Positions 10,669-22,164 of a DNA stretch of 64,000 nt are shown here, piece by piece (the first letter of the stretch is position 1; each line of letters begins with the position of its first letter). The position numbers were made by a program, and so were the translations under genes. Location of the stretch: positions 124,001-188,000 of the forward strand of contig DF239234.1 of assembly GCA_000507305.1 (NCBI GenBank), read 5' to 3'. The notes beneath the pieces were generated by a model, which saw only the letters and a program-made list of their open reading frames with translations, was not told where the DNA came from and did no database searches. This stretch comes from Breviolum minutum Mf 1.05b.01. Taxonomy: Eukaryota; Sar; Dinophyceae; Suessiales; Symbiodiniaceae.

Positions 10669-10753
10669 GTTGTGATTTTAAAACATATGTATTGATTGAA
10701 CTTGGGGAAATGATATTCTTGAAAGGGAGAGGATTGAAACCCAGCAACCATAG
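10669..10753 (+). repeat. Family A introner, degenerate
   Basis: AG|GTTGTGATTTTAAAAC to ATTGAAACCCAGCAACCATAG. Confidence 0.5.
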
Positions 10754-10954
10754 TTGACCTGTTTGGAGCAGCCCGACATGTTTTTGGATGGACAAATCCA
10801 TGGAGTTACTACTTGAATTTTCATTGGTTGATGACTTTAAAAAAAAGGTATGTTTTTTCACATGTTTCATCCAACTGAGCAGTGATCATTTCACCCCTGT
10901 TTTTGTTGGGTCTTTTTTGAAAATTTATACTACCCATGTATGTAAGGATTACTG

Positions 10955-11051
10955 GTTGGTGGTTTCAATGATTTTTTATGTTCACCCCTACCCGGGAAAA
11001 TGATCCAATTTGACTAATATTTTTCAAATGGGTGGCTCAACCACCAACTAG
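10955..11051 (+). repeat. Family A introner
   Basis: GTTGGTGGTTTCAATG to GGCTCAACCACCAACTAG; arms nearly perfect. Confidence 0.82.
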
Positions 11052-11222
11052 ATTATGCTGAGCCACTATAAAGATTCCTATGAAGAGAGCAGTACGATGG
11101 AATGTCATGTACCGGGTTCTCTGGTCACTGCTCAACTAGAGATACACCCAGAATGGATGAGAAATCAACTCTCTATCCTTGCGAGGTTCAAAACCCTTGG
11201 GTCACAAAGATGAAGCTGTTAA

Positions 11223-11332
11223 CTTACTTGGCCAATGGCTAAACTTTATAAAAACTTTTTGGGATTACCCCTTTTTAGTAGGGAAAATAAGCCGTTCAAA
11301 CTTTTATTTCAGGGTTTCATTGGCTAAGTGAG
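11223..11332 (+). repeat. Family I introner
   Basis: CTTACTTGGCCAATGG to TCATTGGCTAAGTGAG with TTTTATTTCAGGG inside. Confidence 0.75.
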
Positions 11333-11482
11333 TTAATACCAAAGCAAATCTTAGATGCTCCCAAAGAAGGACCAACTTGGACCTTTTGAGTGCATCGTAG
11401 GGTTTGAGAGGTGTAACCTACTAAAAGTTTTTTCACCATTTAGCGGCCTTTGGGACCTAAGTTTGGCCAAGTATATATATAG

Positions 11483-11752
11483 TCAAAAGACGCATGCAGC
11501 CTTAAGCAGGCCAAGCTTTTTACGCTTGGTGGTGAACATGATGGGGAGACCAATGGAGTGAAAAAATCAACCCATGGAACACGAACCACTGATCGTATAC
11601 TCCACATATTTGGCCGTATCATGGTGCAAAGGATGCACACACAGTCAGCTGTTGTGTTTTGTGTAAACGAAACATTCCAACAATTCCCACAAAAAAATTG
11701 CATGCATGTTGCATCATGCTGCCATTTTTTCGTTGGTTCCAAGGGGAAGTGA
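11483..11752 (+). CDS. Candidate terminal exon, unrecognised protein
   Basis: An 89-codon open frame directly after TATATAG, which can serve as a splice acceptor, ending at TGA 11750. It reads as an ordinary soluble protein: basic/polar start (CSLKQAKLFTLGGEHDGET), then RTTDRILHIFGRIMVQRM and a cysteine/histidine-containing tail (CMHVASCCHFF). No zinc-finger spacing is convincing. It is one of the better unrecognised coding pieces in the first 26 kb. Confidence 0.5.
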   Translation, partial: SKDACSLKQAKLFTLGGEHDGETNGVKKSTHGTRTTDRILHIFGRIMVQRMHTQSAVVFCVNETFQQFPQKNCMHVASCCHFFVGSKGK

Positions 11753-12333
11753 ATTCCCTGATATTCAGAGCATGATGACACAGCAGGTACCATTAGATTG
11801 GCATCGATTGACCACGCTGATCCTCTTTTTCCCCTAAAAAACGGCTGGCATCGAAAGATAGAAACGTCTTCAAGAACAGCTTAGCTTGTGGGGTTTTTGA
11901 CAAGCAAACCATGGGGGTCTCAAAAAGTCATACAAATCATGTTGTTTCTTCATGTGTTTTTTGAGTTGAACCACGGTTTATTTAAAGAAAACAACACTTT
12001 GACATGTTTGTTTGATCCAACTTATCAAAAGTCGTGACAATTGATTTAGAGCTGCTATATCTTGGATTCACAAGGTGAGTTTTTGTTCATCCTTTCTGGA
12101 GGAACTCATTATCACCGAATATATTTACAGAACTTGTTTTCCAGTCATCCAAGGGTCCGCAACTCCAAATTGTGTATAGCATAGATGATATATGATTTGG
12201 GGCTGGACTCACAGCGGGTTCAAAGAATCATCCCCATTTCGACATGGGACCTGAAAGTTAACCTTCACGGAATCCACTGTGAACCAGTCTTTTTTTGGTG
12301 TTTGGACATGTTCAACACACAATATATGACTAG

Positions 12334-12433
12334 GTGGTGGCAACTCAAATATTTGTTAATTTTCACCCCTACTTGGAGATGATGATCCAATTTGACGAGC
12401 ATATTTTTCAAATGGGTTGAAACCACAAACCAA
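12334..12433 (+). repeat. Family A introner
   Basis: GTGGTGGCAACTCAAAT to GGGTTGAAACCACAAACC; full core. Confidence 0.78.
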
Positions 12434-12599
12434 ATGATGATAAGTGCGAAGCTGTCATTTTGAAGTCCCTTCGTCCAATCTCTTGAACTTGGAGATTCCT
12501 CTCGTCGAAGCATGTGATGCAACTCCTCCAATTAGTTGGCCTCGTTGTTGGATCCGAAAATGGCGGAGTATGAGGAGCCATTGGTGGTGGTGAACTTGT

Positions 12600-12719
12600 G
12601 TTTGTTTAGTTGGTGATGGTTTTACGGGCTCGAAACCCATGGGATTCATCACCTTTCCTTTCACGACCATTTGGAGTTCAGATTATGTTACCAACCACCC
12701 TTTATTTTTAGCAAATCTA
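12600..12719. repeat. Family R element
   Basis: GGGATTCATCACCTTTCC and TTTTTAGCAAATCTAAG; ends where the next candidate exon begins. Confidence 0.55.
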
Positions 12720-12868
12720 AGACAAATGTTCCGCCTGTTTTGGTGAAGTGTGAAAAAAACTTGAACGCCTTTTCAAGAGATCTTCAAGATATCATGAAGA
12801 CATCACAGCCAAATGTGTTCAAAACATCAAGATTCATCGTAGAAGAAGAGAAGAGTACTGAAAGCTGA
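12720..12868 (+). CDS. Candidate exon, charged helical protein
   Basis: About 49 codons from a likely acceptor (AAATCTAAG|) at the end of a family R element to TGA 12866. It includes KCEKNLNAFSRDLQDIMKTS and an acidic end VEEEKSTES. Together with 13047-13193 and 13577-13976 it probably belongs to one gene encoding a mainly helical protein (inference from composition and proximity). Confidence 0.5.
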
Positions 12869-13046
12869 CAACAGAAAAGATTGGCAAAAGTGATGTAAAG
12901 TGTGCCAAAAAGCTCCCGCCCCCAAAAAAAAATCCGCTCTCCTTGTGTTTGTTTTTCTTGTGCTCTAACTCGCTAGTTGGAGGAGGAATGTGTCGGCTAT
13001 AAATACCCAAACCTCCCATCAATCAACAGCACCGAAACGTTTTTGA

Positions 13047-13193
13047 TCGGGTGAGGATGAGAGATTGAAAGAACTTGCAGAAAGGCTTCGCACGTGGTTG
13101 CTATCTGAAGAGGCGGATATGTTTTTTGGTGATTTGTTGGAAGGAAGGCCATGTTTTTGGTCCCCTACCAGGATGCGGGATAGCTGGTGGTAA
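13047..13193 (+). CDS. Candidate exon, helical protein
   Basis: A 48-codon open frame: GEDERLKELAERLRTWLLSE, followed by an aromatic segment ending DSWW. Clear amphipathic helix character. It lies just upstream of a family K element. The opposite-strand frame over the same bases looks less natural. No family recognised. Confidence 0.5.
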   Translation, partial: SGEDERLKELAERLRTWLLSEEADMFFGDLLEGRPCFWSPTRMRDSWW

Positions 13194-13245
13194 ATCAAGG
13201 TTTGGGGATTTTGGGGATTGGGATTGCCTAAAAGTGCTTGATTAA

Positions 13246-13374
13246 CAGGGGTCATTAAATGGGAATTTCCCAATAATAGTGCGATCAAACAATAATGCAT
13301 GGTAATTTTGAGGGAATTTCGTAATCATAGTGCGTTGTTTGGGTTGGGAATACAATGACCCCTGAATAATCCTG
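13246..13374. repeat. Family K element
   Basis: Inverted ends CAGGGGTCATTAAATGGG and ATGACCCCTG, with GGTAATTTTGAGGGAATTTC in the middle. Confidence 0.7.
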
Positions 13375-13375
13375 G

Positions 13376-13479
13376 TGGTGACTGTTGCTGGGAGGGAGCA
13401 CACGGAGCAACACCCAACTAATTTGGAAGACTTGGCAGCTTTCGAGTCTTTGATGTTGATGTTTCGTGTACAATCTTGA
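13376..13479 (+). CDS. Weak exon candidate
   Basis: Frame reads REHTEQHPTNLEDLAAFESL and stops at 13477-13479. Its first 25 bases (TGGTGGTGACTGTTGCTG) recur at 53643 and, inverted, at 37500, so the start overlaps a repeat. Confidence 0.32.
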
Positions 13480-13576
13480 AAAAGTTGGTTGCTGGGCTTT
13501 TTTAGGAGATGAAGAACTACCCGCTTTAAATGGGGGAGGGTTTTTTTAACCGACCATTTATAAGGATCCATATGTT

Positions 13577-13976
13577 TTGACCCAACAGGCCCAACAGGAT
13601 TGGTCCGTTGTTCCATCAGACTTGAGAGAAGGCTTCTTCAACGTGTTCGGGCTCTCTGGTGTGCACATGCACGCTACTCCATGCCTGTGCATGGAAGTTC
13701 TGGAGTCCTGGAAGCAGCAGCTTGATGATCTTGTGTCCTTGCTTCGGCATGTCGACTAGGAGGGGCTCCTTGCAACTTGTTCGGATCAACTCTGAGCTTG
13801 GCAAGAGGCACTCTGAAGCCATCGAACATCTTCGACAGGAACTTCGGGACTGGGCTCGGGTGTTGCATGGTGCTTCTTCTGTTGAGAAGGTTGAGCTGGC
13901 ACATGATGATGCATGCCGTCCAGCCTACATCACTGAACTTCTTCATGGAATCAAACTCCAATTAAAAAGTTACTAG
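13577..13976 (+). CDS. Candidate coding block with a frame change, coiled-coil-like
   Basis: Two + frames succeed each other without any introner. 13577-13759 includes VLESWKQQLDDLVSLLRHVD. 13785-13976 reads INSELGKRHSEAIEHLRQEL and on through RDWARVLHGAS to a TAG at 13974. Both are typical helical, coiled-coil-like sequence, and the switch of frame lies around 13740-13790. This could be a very short intron, a frameshift in a decaying gene, or a sequencing indel. No family recognised. Confidence 0.55.
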
Positions 13977-14001
13977 AAGCGCTTGTGTTTGTTTCGGATG
14001 A

Positions 14002-14070
14002 AACCCCTCCTTGACAAAGCAATCATGGCTTTTAGAGGTGCCGATCCTTTGATCCTTAAGGAGGTTTAAA
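14002..14070 (+). CDS. Short exon candidate
   Basis: Reads MKPLLDKAIMAFRGADPLIL before TAA at 14068; follows the helical block in the same introner-free stretch. Length too small for confidence. Confidence 0.3.
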
Positions 14071-14282
14071 AGATTAAGTTTTCTACAGAGACCAGCACTG
14101 CTGGTTGCTGGGAACGGAATTCGGAGCGAATGCTGAGTAAAATACGGCAGCGAGCTATTATTTGGAGCTACCGACGTTTGTTTTGATCAGCAGATCTTAG
14201 TATTGTAACTGTAGAAAACTGGTCGCGCTTCAATGAACTTTCTTCTTTAAATCTTTAGATGACAGGAAGCATATTGTATGTT

Positions 14283-14378
14283 TAGGTTGTATAGGGGGTT
14301 ATATATACTACCCTTTGTTATAGGGCTTATTATATCCCATTGTAGGAACCCTATTTAACAGTCAGGATTTCATGGAAA
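14283..14378. repeat. Family J element
   Basis: TATACTACCCTTTGTTATAG and AACAGTCAGGATTTCATGG; decayed J pattern. Confidence 0.5.
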
Positions 14379-14466
14379 GGAATAAGAGTCCAGGGTTCTT
14401 TTCGTAGCTCACATCACGAATCTCTTTGCTGAAAAAGGGAGTTTCGCAAGGGTAAGCCTTGGTACA

Positions 14467-14585
14467 ATATTGAAAAAGTTGGCTGGGGTTTTTAGGAGAT
14501 GAAAGACTACCCCAGTTTAAATGGGGATTGTAATAGACCATTTATAAGGATCCCTATTTTTTGACCAAACAGGATTTCATGAAAT
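14467..14585. repeat. Family J-like element
   Basis: Near-copy of 13483-13570: both have TTGAAAAAGTTGG, TTTTTAGGAGATGAA and CCATTTATAAGGATCC. Confidence 0.55.
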
Positions 14586-14805
14586 CAACTTCAATTAAAA
14601 AAGGGTGAATTTCAAACGTAGACCCGTTTTCAGGGCCTTCAAATGGTGGCTCGTAATCAACCTTGTCTTCATGATATTCGTGAAATCATAGAGCACTCCA
14701 ATGCTGGGATCATTATCAAAAGCCATTTCGTAGTAGATTTAATGCTCCCTTTAGACTCTGGAACTTAATAATATCATATCACTTTTTCCACCACTCCCTT
14801 CATGT

Positions 14806-14893
14806 GGGTGCTTCCAAAAATAGGGGTACCCCAAAATGGATGGTTTATAATGGAAAACCCTATTAAACTGGATACCCCTATTTTCGGAAACAC
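14806..14893. repeat. Family B element, reverse orientation
   Basis: The centre reads GGATGGTTTATAATGGAAAA, the reverse complement of the orientation at 2348, showing that B is found both ways. Confidence 0.8.
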
Positions 14894-15139
14894 CGATGTA
14901 TCTTGGCCCAAAAACCTGAGAACCTGTGGAAATTTTTTGGTTGTTTGCCTAGTTCACCTGGCCTCCAGCGGTGCCCATGCCAGGGCTTCGGAAGCTACTT
15001 AGATGTGTTCTTCCGTGAGAACAGCAGCTATTTCGATGACTATCAGGCCACCCGAAACAATGGGTGACAAGATTCGAATCTGAAATACATTTCGTGTGCG
15101 TAGAGATAAGATTTCGATGTGAAGAAGGCGAAAGAGGTC

Positions 15140-15159
15140 ATATATATATATATATATAA
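15140..15159. repeat. (TA)n microsatellite
   Basis: Ten TA units, one broken at the end. Confidence 0.85.
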
Positions 15160-15500
15160 TACTTTTGATGCTTCAGAATTCCTGCGTTTACCAGTTACTG
15201 GTTGGTAGTTTATGTCGTTATGTACAAGGTTTTAGCACCATCCCAGGTCGTTGTTTTTGGATTTCTGAACCATCAACAGTCACAAAGCTTGTGAAATACC
15301 TTGGATCTTTGGTTTTTTTGTTGGGCAATCTTTTTATTCTCCCAATGTGAAGGTGGAACTGGTTCCGGGATGTAGGTGAGTCTTATCCCATCAAATTGGC
15401 TCATTGGAAGTCGAATCGAATCTTACGTCCTCTTAGGTGAAGGAATGGTTGCCATGAAACCTTCAAATTGTGGAATTTTTGTGGGGAGAATGAAAGAGAT

Positions 15501-15602
15501 ACGTTGATGGAAGAAATCCTGCACCACCTGGGATGTATAAATCCTTGTAAATAATGGGATAGCCTACCTATCAACTGGTGCAGGATTTCAGCCATCAACC
15601 GT
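15501..15602. repeat. Family G element
   Basis: Inverted ends TTGATGGAAGAAATCCTGCA and TGCAGGATTTCAGCCATCAA. Confidence 0.78.
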
Positions 15603-16810
15603 ACCAAAAATGGCCGGAGCCACCTTTTTCCAAGGCCCCATTATTTTTTGGGGCTCTCCCAGCCGTTAGTTGACTTGGAATTGTATCTTGAGACTTGGCA
15701 GTTTTGGGGACCAGGAGGAGCATGCTTTGCACTATACCGCTCTTCACAAGGCGGGGGTTTCCGACGTCTTGTGTTTTGTTTTGGTTTTCTCAAAGAGGAG
15801 AGAGATGTTAAACCCTTTGATACCCAAAAAAATGGAAAGGTTTTGTTGGTTTTGTTGGCACTGCGCAAGGATGAAGCAGTTGTGCATAATCTTTCATAGA
15901 TCTTGGAGCAAAAACCCTTGCCAAGAATGAATTCTCCCGCATGCAAAAAAAAATCCAACAGCGTCTCTTGGCGTTTTAGGAAAAAGGTTGCCACTTCATG
16001 CCATTAAAACGACGCCCTTTTCCGTTGTTACCGCCAGGTTTTATCGAAAAAACACATCCCCTGCCCCCTGGCAAAGTGACCCCAAAAAGCAGTTATAAGC
16101 CGGAGCCTATAACTCCATTTGTAGTGCAATAACCCCAGTTACCCAATTATAAGGCCATTTATAGCTTGGGGTGTTTTTTTTGGACCGTGTTATGTTTCTG
16201 GCCAGGACTTTTCTGAAAAGTTAGAAGAAGAAGTTCAAGGTGGCGGGATTTCCAAAAACAAATGGTGGGCAGAAAATCCGTTTTTTTGAGGTCAGAATAT
16301 ATTGATATTCAACAAAAAATAAAAGGCATAGTTGTGTATAATTGTGTATAATTGAGATCATAAACGAGATTCTCTTCTGCGGGGGGTGTGTCATGGGGAA
16401 CCCCTACTAGCAACCTGCGAAAAGGCTTCAGGGGGGGTGGGGGTATGTTGGAGAGCCATGAGATGCTGCGGGCGGTGAATGTGCAAAAGTTGAGAAGGTC
16501 CGGGTCATGAGCAGCTTTTTGCCCCCAAAAAAAAACGTGTTTTCCTCTACCATGAGGTAAGATCGATGAAATGTTTGTTTTTTGTCGTTTTGATATGTTG
16601 TTTCTTTTACCGTTTCAATGAAACATATAAACGATATATCAATTAAAACGATATAAATGGACATGCTAAAATACGCCCAAAACCAGGGGTATGCTACAAA
16701 AATAAAAGCACACGCAACAAGAAAGAGTGGTATGCTCCAAAGGTCTGTTGGTCAGCTCTTAGAATTATGTTTGGATTGTTCCTGGAGTACATGGAAAACC
16801 TTGAAAAAAC

Positions 16811-16931
16811 CTACACCCCGGAAGATTAACGAATCGAACCTGAAAATGGATGGTTTGGTTCAGATGATTTTCCTGAAATCCAGGGGTCCCGTATTCTCAG
16901 GTGAACCAGCCGTTAATCTTCCGGAGGTGTA
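16811..16931. repeat. Family E element
   Basis: ACACCCCGGAAGATTAACG and CGTTAATCTTCCGGAGGTGT arms. Confidence 0.72.
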
Positions 16932-17002
16932 TCTTTTTTTTGTTGAAGGTGGCATTTTGAGGTTTGAAAATTCCCACATCCATGGGGTTGTTTCGAAAAA
17001 AA

Positions 17003-17200
17003 ACATCAGGTTGGCTAGCAGATGAGGGCCTGAGCAATGAAGATTTGGAAGTCATTCTAGATGCAGCTAGAGCGCAGGAGCCTCCGTGTTTGATGCGTGA
17101 CGGGGGTCATGAGTCATTACCCCTTGTGGTAGGATCGGAGTTCATGCAAATCTATGGTCCACATTTGGTGTTTTTTGTACCAAATGTTAGGATTATAATG
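17003..17200 (+). CDS. Candidate exon, unrecognised acidic protein
   Basis: Frame reads ADEGLSNEDLEVILDAARAQ, then a Pro/Cys/Gly segment and VVGSEFMQIYGPH; no stop until 17273. The acidic helix followed by a hydrophobic strand looks like a folded domain, but no family is recognised. The part after about 17190 overlaps a J-like remnant (CACTATAAGGATTTC), so the real exon ends before it. Confidence 0.48.
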
Positions 17201-17544
17201 AGCCACTATAAGGATTTCATAGGATTCCTATTAAGAGAGCAGTATCATGGAATGTCACGTACACTGCTCAACTAGAGATACCGCCAGAATGGATTTGAAA
17301 TCAGCTCTCTATCACTGTTTTCGGGTGGGGTCGCTTAATCATGGAACGAAAACCCTTGTGTAATCTTTTGTCTCAACATCATTCTTTCGGGTTGATGAGG
17401 GTTCAAAACCTCCGCATCACCCAGTATACAGCTGGCAGGACACAGAGGCGAGGCGAAAAATTGGGCACATTTGGGCAAAGCTCACCTATTACACACCTCC
17501 AAAATTGAACATGAGCAATGAAAAAAGGCACTCCTGGTTGTTTT

Positions 17545-17642
17545 CCAGGTATAGGTTGGGGATGGGAAACTACCCAGTTATGTGGGGAATTATACCATTA
17601 TAAGGATCCCGATAGGATCCCGTCATTAAACAAGCAGCAGAA
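17545..17642. repeat. Family J element
   Basis: ACTACCCAGTTATGTGGGG, ACCATTATAAGGATCCC and ATTAAACAAGCAG. Confidence 0.65.
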
Positions 17643-17671
17643 CGGAAAGTAAGAGAGTTTTTTTTCCTGGC

Positions 17672-17764
17672 TCACATGGAACCTGAAAAAGAGGCCCTAG
17701 AAGAGGAGATTCCTTTTTTTGAAGCCATCATTTTCAGGTTCGATATAGATTTTTGGGGGTGTAA
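17672..17764. repeat. Family E element
   Basis: CATGGAACCTGAAAAAGAGG to TTTTTGGGGGTGTAA; internal CATCATTTTCAG. Confidence 0.6.
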
Positions 17765-18748
17765 ATGTGGTGGAAAATTCTTCAGACTATTTCGGGCTTG
17801 GTGAATTATGATGAAGTTTTCACACAAAATGATTTTCACAAAACACATCACAAGGTGCGTAAAGCGGTAAAGCTCAAGATCTGATGACATTGAATCACAA
17901 GTCAACCTTCCAAGTCGCATGAGAAACAGCTGTGGAGTCGAAACAGCTTTTTGTTTGGATGATTTTTTTACCACGAGATATTTATTGAAGTACCCTACAA
18001 TTCAACAAGGTGGGGTGTTACTGTACTCGTTACAAATAGAGTTATATATAAGCCTTTGGACAGAGGTTGCCTAGGGGAGAGATTTTGTTGGCCCCAACAT
18101 GAACGTTCATGTCCCCTAAAAAGGGACCAGGACTCAAAAGGAAGCCGGATCGTTTTCCGACTGCTATTTTTCAGGAGATATGTTAGCTTTCGTGAGAGTA
18201 TATACAGTATGAAATGGGAAAATCTTATGAACCAACCAGAACTAGGTGCTGGTTTCTGGGTATTTTCGGAGTTTGTTGACGTTGATTGTTGGGTAGATGA
18301 TCCCAATGAAAAAACGAGCTTGTTTGGCAACCACCACCAGCAGCCAGTGATTCAGTGGTGGGCCCTAGGGCCCCTTTGTCCCTCATTTTGCATAGGGATG
18401 TTCCTTCTGTAGGTTTTTAAAGGAGAGTACGTGAAATACGATCAACAGTGCCTCCATACTGTTGATAGTTGTTTGCAAAATCCTTCACTGTATCGTTAAG
18501 TCTATCAAATGATTTCTGATTTCAGGTTTCTGATACATCCTTTCGGCGGCGCTCGCCTGATTCTGAACCATCAGCAACAGTAGCACTCAGGATGACTTCA
18601 ATCATGTTTATCATGCGGCAACCCTGAGCAAGATTTCTGAACCATCAACAATAGGTCTTCTATGTTTTTTTTTCGGCCATTTGTTTGATCATTTCGTCAT
18701 TTTTGCTTATGAAGGTGTTGAGACGTTTTAAACAATTTCTTTCAAACT

Positions 18749-18995
18749 CCTGTTTCCAGGCACCAGAAGAGGTAGATATGGTCGATTTGCTCCTTGGAGT
18801 TATGAGAGTTCAATTTTTGGTCAGGGTGTTTGGTGTGGATTGGTACCTTGCTGGGACCCTGGGAACTAACATATCCCATTCCCAGTGCATTTTCGAAGAT
18901 GACTTTCCTTTTCCCAAGGTGGGATGTGTTAGTTTCCTGGACGGTAACTCATATTACTCACTGAAACCGACCTTTCTAGATAGACTTCCCTGCTG
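18749..18995 (+). CDS. Candidate exon(s) split by a family C element
   Basis: After a good acceptor (CTGTTTCCAG|) the frame reads APEEVDMVDLLLGVMRVQFL and VRVFGVDWYLAG. It then passes through a family C element (18858-18941) without a stop and ends YYSLKPTFLDRLPC at TGA 18993. Amphipathic and hydrophobic; possibly membrane-associated. Because the C element keeps the frame open here, it could be retained or spliced. No family recognised. Confidence 0.5.
18858..18941 (+). repeat. Family C introner
   Basis: CTGGGAACTAACATATCCCA and TGGGATGTGTTAGTTTCCTGG are inverted repeats. The centre TTCGAAGATGACTTTCC is shared with other C copies. Confidence 0.75.
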
Positions 18996-19462
18996 AATGG
19001 TGGGAACTTTCCAACTTTTTTGGGCGAAATCTGAATCCGTGCTGGATCGCTGAACAAGCACGAAAGAAAGTTGTTCAGTTTGTTTTGTTTTTTCCAGGGT
19101 TTTCACTCAGCAGGTGAGATTCTTTGGCTTCGTTCAAGATGTTTTTTGAGTTTTTTAGGCTCTGCAAAATGGACAAGATGATGATTGATCTCATTTAAGT
19201 CTTTGATTGGGGCGAACTACTCATTTCATCTTGGATTAGTTGTTGGGTTTTTTTCTTGGTCCTTTCTACCATAGACAATTCATCACTACTAGATCACATC
19301 CATTTTTGGGGTGGGAATATGTTTGGGTTGAAACGTTTTCAAATTCATGCAAGTCTAATTAGTCACAAATCCAAGATTCGCTGGGTTTCACAACGGGGGC
19401 ACCGAATAAATGATGGAAGGATACCAATTTCTTCATGGAACAAACGGGGAGACGTTTCTTAA

Positions 19463-19648
19463 GTGCAGCCAATATTGGTTTACCATGAAGTTCCGCAAGA
19501 TCTGGGGGAAGGGTTCACAGGAGGTATATATACCTGTATAGTTTTAACTTGCTGGGTTGGAAACTGTTCATCCAATATTGCGTGGTTGATATTTTTGCTT
19601 GTCAACTGCCTGTGTTTGGTGGGCCTTATGACCCACTCGGATGATTAG
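19463..19648 (+). CDS. Weak exon candidate, hydrophobic
   Basis: 61-codon frame with hydrophobic IYTCIVLTCWVGN and IAWLIFLLVNCLCLVGL segments, compatible with membrane helices. No supporting splice signals seen. Confidence 0.3.
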   Translation: MQPILVYHEVPQDLGEGFTGGIYTCIVLTCWVGNCSSNIAWLIFLLVNCLCLVGLMTHSDD

Positions 19649-19649
19649 T

Positions 19650-20137
19650 CTGCTCACTTTAGTCAGCGGTTTCTTAAGCAATTTCACAAGGATTGAAGAT
19701 GTTCAGGAAATCAATTTGGACCAATCTTCTGTTTGAAAGGAGCAAGTAATGCCAAAGTAATTTTTGATATATATTTAAATACTTCCATTGTGTTTTGCGT
19801 TGATGGAGTATTCCAGGTCTCTGAAAATCACCCTACGAAATAAGCGGAAGTGACCTTCTTAACCACCATGGTTCACCAGGAATCGACAAACTTCAGAAGT
19901 GGTGCCCTGGAAGTCAACCACCATTTTAAAAATGGTGGTTCCTTTTGGAAGATGATAACCCCTTCTAAAATAATGGTGGTTCGGAAACCAACCTATAAAA
20001 AATGGTGGTTGGACTTCCAGGGGTGTTGAGATGCCAAAAAATGATCTGAGGATGTTGGAAGCACTGGAGTACCAGAAGCAACTCGGATCGAGAAAGGGTT
20101 CGGTTTATTCCAAGAAATCTCCAACAGGACCTACTGA
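19650..20137. other. No gene recognised; small palindromes
   Basis: AT-rich sequence with a run of overlapping short palindromes at 19905-20025 (AACCACCATTTTAAAAATGG and related), likely a decayed inverted-repeat element. No convincing exon. Confidence 0.4.
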
Positions 20138-20240
20138 ACTTACTTGGCCAATGGCTAAACTTTAAACTTTTTGGGATTACATATTTAGTAGGGAAAATAA
20201 AGTTCAAACTTTTATTTCAGGGTTCCATTGGCTAAGTGAG
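20138..20240 (+). repeat. Family I introner
   Basis: ACTTACTTGGCCAATGG to CCATTGGCTAAGTGAG; TTTTATTTCAGGG before the right arm. Confidence 0.76.
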
Positions 20241-20928
20241 GAACGGACCCCCCAAACCTGAGCATCTAATAGCTCGATCGCAACTTACTGAACTGCGGGT
20301 CCGTTGGTACAATCTTATTGATGGATTTATGGAAGGTGCTTTTCTTGTGACAAATAACCTTTCCTCAGATTGAGTTGGCTCAAGAAGAAACCAAATTTGG
20401 CAAATCAAAGGGGTGAAGAGTAAAAGGCTTCGGAAATGGACATTTGAATGAAATGGCAACCAGAAAAAGTCATTGCTTTTATTTCTTGAAAAAATCATGA
20501 CCTAAAAATGTAGGCGTGAAATTTCAGTGTAAATCCTTGCATTTTTTTTTTGAGGGTGGATTGGAAATCCCAGCCCATTTTTGTAAACCTAGATTTAGAT
20601 ATTTGTATTAAACCCCTGAAAGTTGAATGGCAAAAGTGAAAAATCGTGGTTTTTCCAGACGATCCTTTCTCTTTGGGTCCCGGTATAAATGTTCAGGGGC
20701 GAACTGTGAAATTTCGCTGGGGTATATGACCTATCCATTTATCAGCGAGGTTCAGATTCATGTTCCCAAATTTCAAAATCACGGGTGGATGAAAATTCAT
20801 CATGTTCAGCCTCTTTTAGGGTGATGTTTCAAAAACCCTACCAACAAGGGACATTCATCACAACCCCTGGTCATAGAAGTGGTTCTCATTTTGAAATAAT
20901 CCAATTTTAGGAGGGGATGGATCGGCAG

Positions 20929-21056
20929 CGGGGTCATTCAATTTCCCATTCTTCTGGGGATCAAACTTGATGCAAAAGGTATGGTAAATTTCACTGATTT
21001 CCCTTTAACGGTGCATGAAGTCTGGATTCGTATCATATAATTTCATGACCTCTGAT
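20929..21056. repeat. Family K element
   Basis: GGGGTCATTCAATTTCCC and AATTTCATGACCTCTG arms around ATGGTAAATTTCACTG. Confidence 0.6.
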
Positions 21057-21579
21057 GCGGACCGTGATGTGAAACAGAAACCCCCCTTTTCAGGATGCTG
21101 GATTCCTGGCAACCGATGGGGATTTCTGTCGGACCTGAAAAACTTCTTTTGAACAGCCGTGGATGTCCCCCCCGAAAAGTACACACGTCTTTTCGAAAAG
21201 GGACCATTTTACAAAAGGACTTTGAAAATAGAGCTTCCAATCCCATCATTTTTTTGGGGGGTGATATTTGTTTGTTACTGTTAGTTTTCAGGCAGGGGGG
21301 GTATTATTTCTAGATACGGTAATCCTACAAATCCAGCTGCAACCCCTGTCGATCTGAGCTCTTGGGAGTCATCCTGGAGGATGGGCCCCCAGGACTTAGG
21401 AGCACCCCAAATTTTATTCAGCCTTGGAGTTCTGGCCATTTTGGATCCGGGGTGTTTGTAAAAACCCGGAGCCTTAGGGAACTGATATACAACCCTGATG
21501 GCTATTTTCACCACGTATATTCCCAAGTCGCGGGAGCTTATCCTCCATCCAGCCATGGCCATTTTCTGAGCCTCTGACA

Positions 21580-21700
21580 GGTGGATCGACAATATCTTTC
21601 GGTTGAAGCGCCGTGTGCGAGAACGAAGAAAGGTGCGGGCGCGCAAGGCACCCGGGAAGGGTGGCGGGTGGGAGTGGTACCTGTCGGGGTGGGGGTAAAA
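21580..21700 (+). CDS. Weak exon candidate, very basic
   Basis: After CTCTGACAG| one frame reads WIDNIFRLKRRVRERRKVRA, an arginine/lysine-rich stretch, then glycine/tryptophan residues to TAA at about 21698. It may be a nuclear or nucleic-acid-binding tail (inference). Opposite-strand frame 21281-21811 is longer but proline/histidine-rich and less convincing. Confidence 0.32.
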
Positions 21701-22065
21701 AATATGGGTCAATTGTTTTTTTTCACTGGGGTAGGGTTTAGGGTATACGGGATATTTTTTCTTTTTAATTTTAGTAGGTCTGTTGATTTTTTGGTGTGAG
21801 AAAAATGGCATTCAGAAAGTTTCTTTGAACCTTTTAGATGTTGATAACTTGTGGATTACATGTTGGGATTTGGGTTATCCCCAGAATACCTAACTAAGCC
21901 GGCTTTATAAATGCCACTAGCAGCCAGCATCCGGGAAGGAAACACCCAAAAAGCAAGGCATCCATCCCCTCTAAAATGGGTTTTTTAATGGATGGAAATG
22001 GTGAAAACAAGCACGCTTCGCAAGGTTTGGAATCATCCAATTGAAACAACCATTAAACAATCTAG

Positions 22066-22164
22066 GTGGTGACAACTCAAATATTTTTTAATATTCATCC
22101 CTATTTGGGGAAGATTCCCATTTTGACGAGCATATTTTTCAGTTGGGTTGAAACCACCAACTAG
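22066..22164 (+). repeat. Family A introner, near-consensus
   Basis: AG|GTGGTGACAACTC to TTGAAACCACCAACTAG|; TATTTTTCAG inside. Confidence 0.85.

Noticed and set aside
21281..21811. 176-codon minus-strand frame
   Set aside because: Proline/histidine-biased, no splice context, and opposite to every supported exon; part of the region has a better + strand reading.
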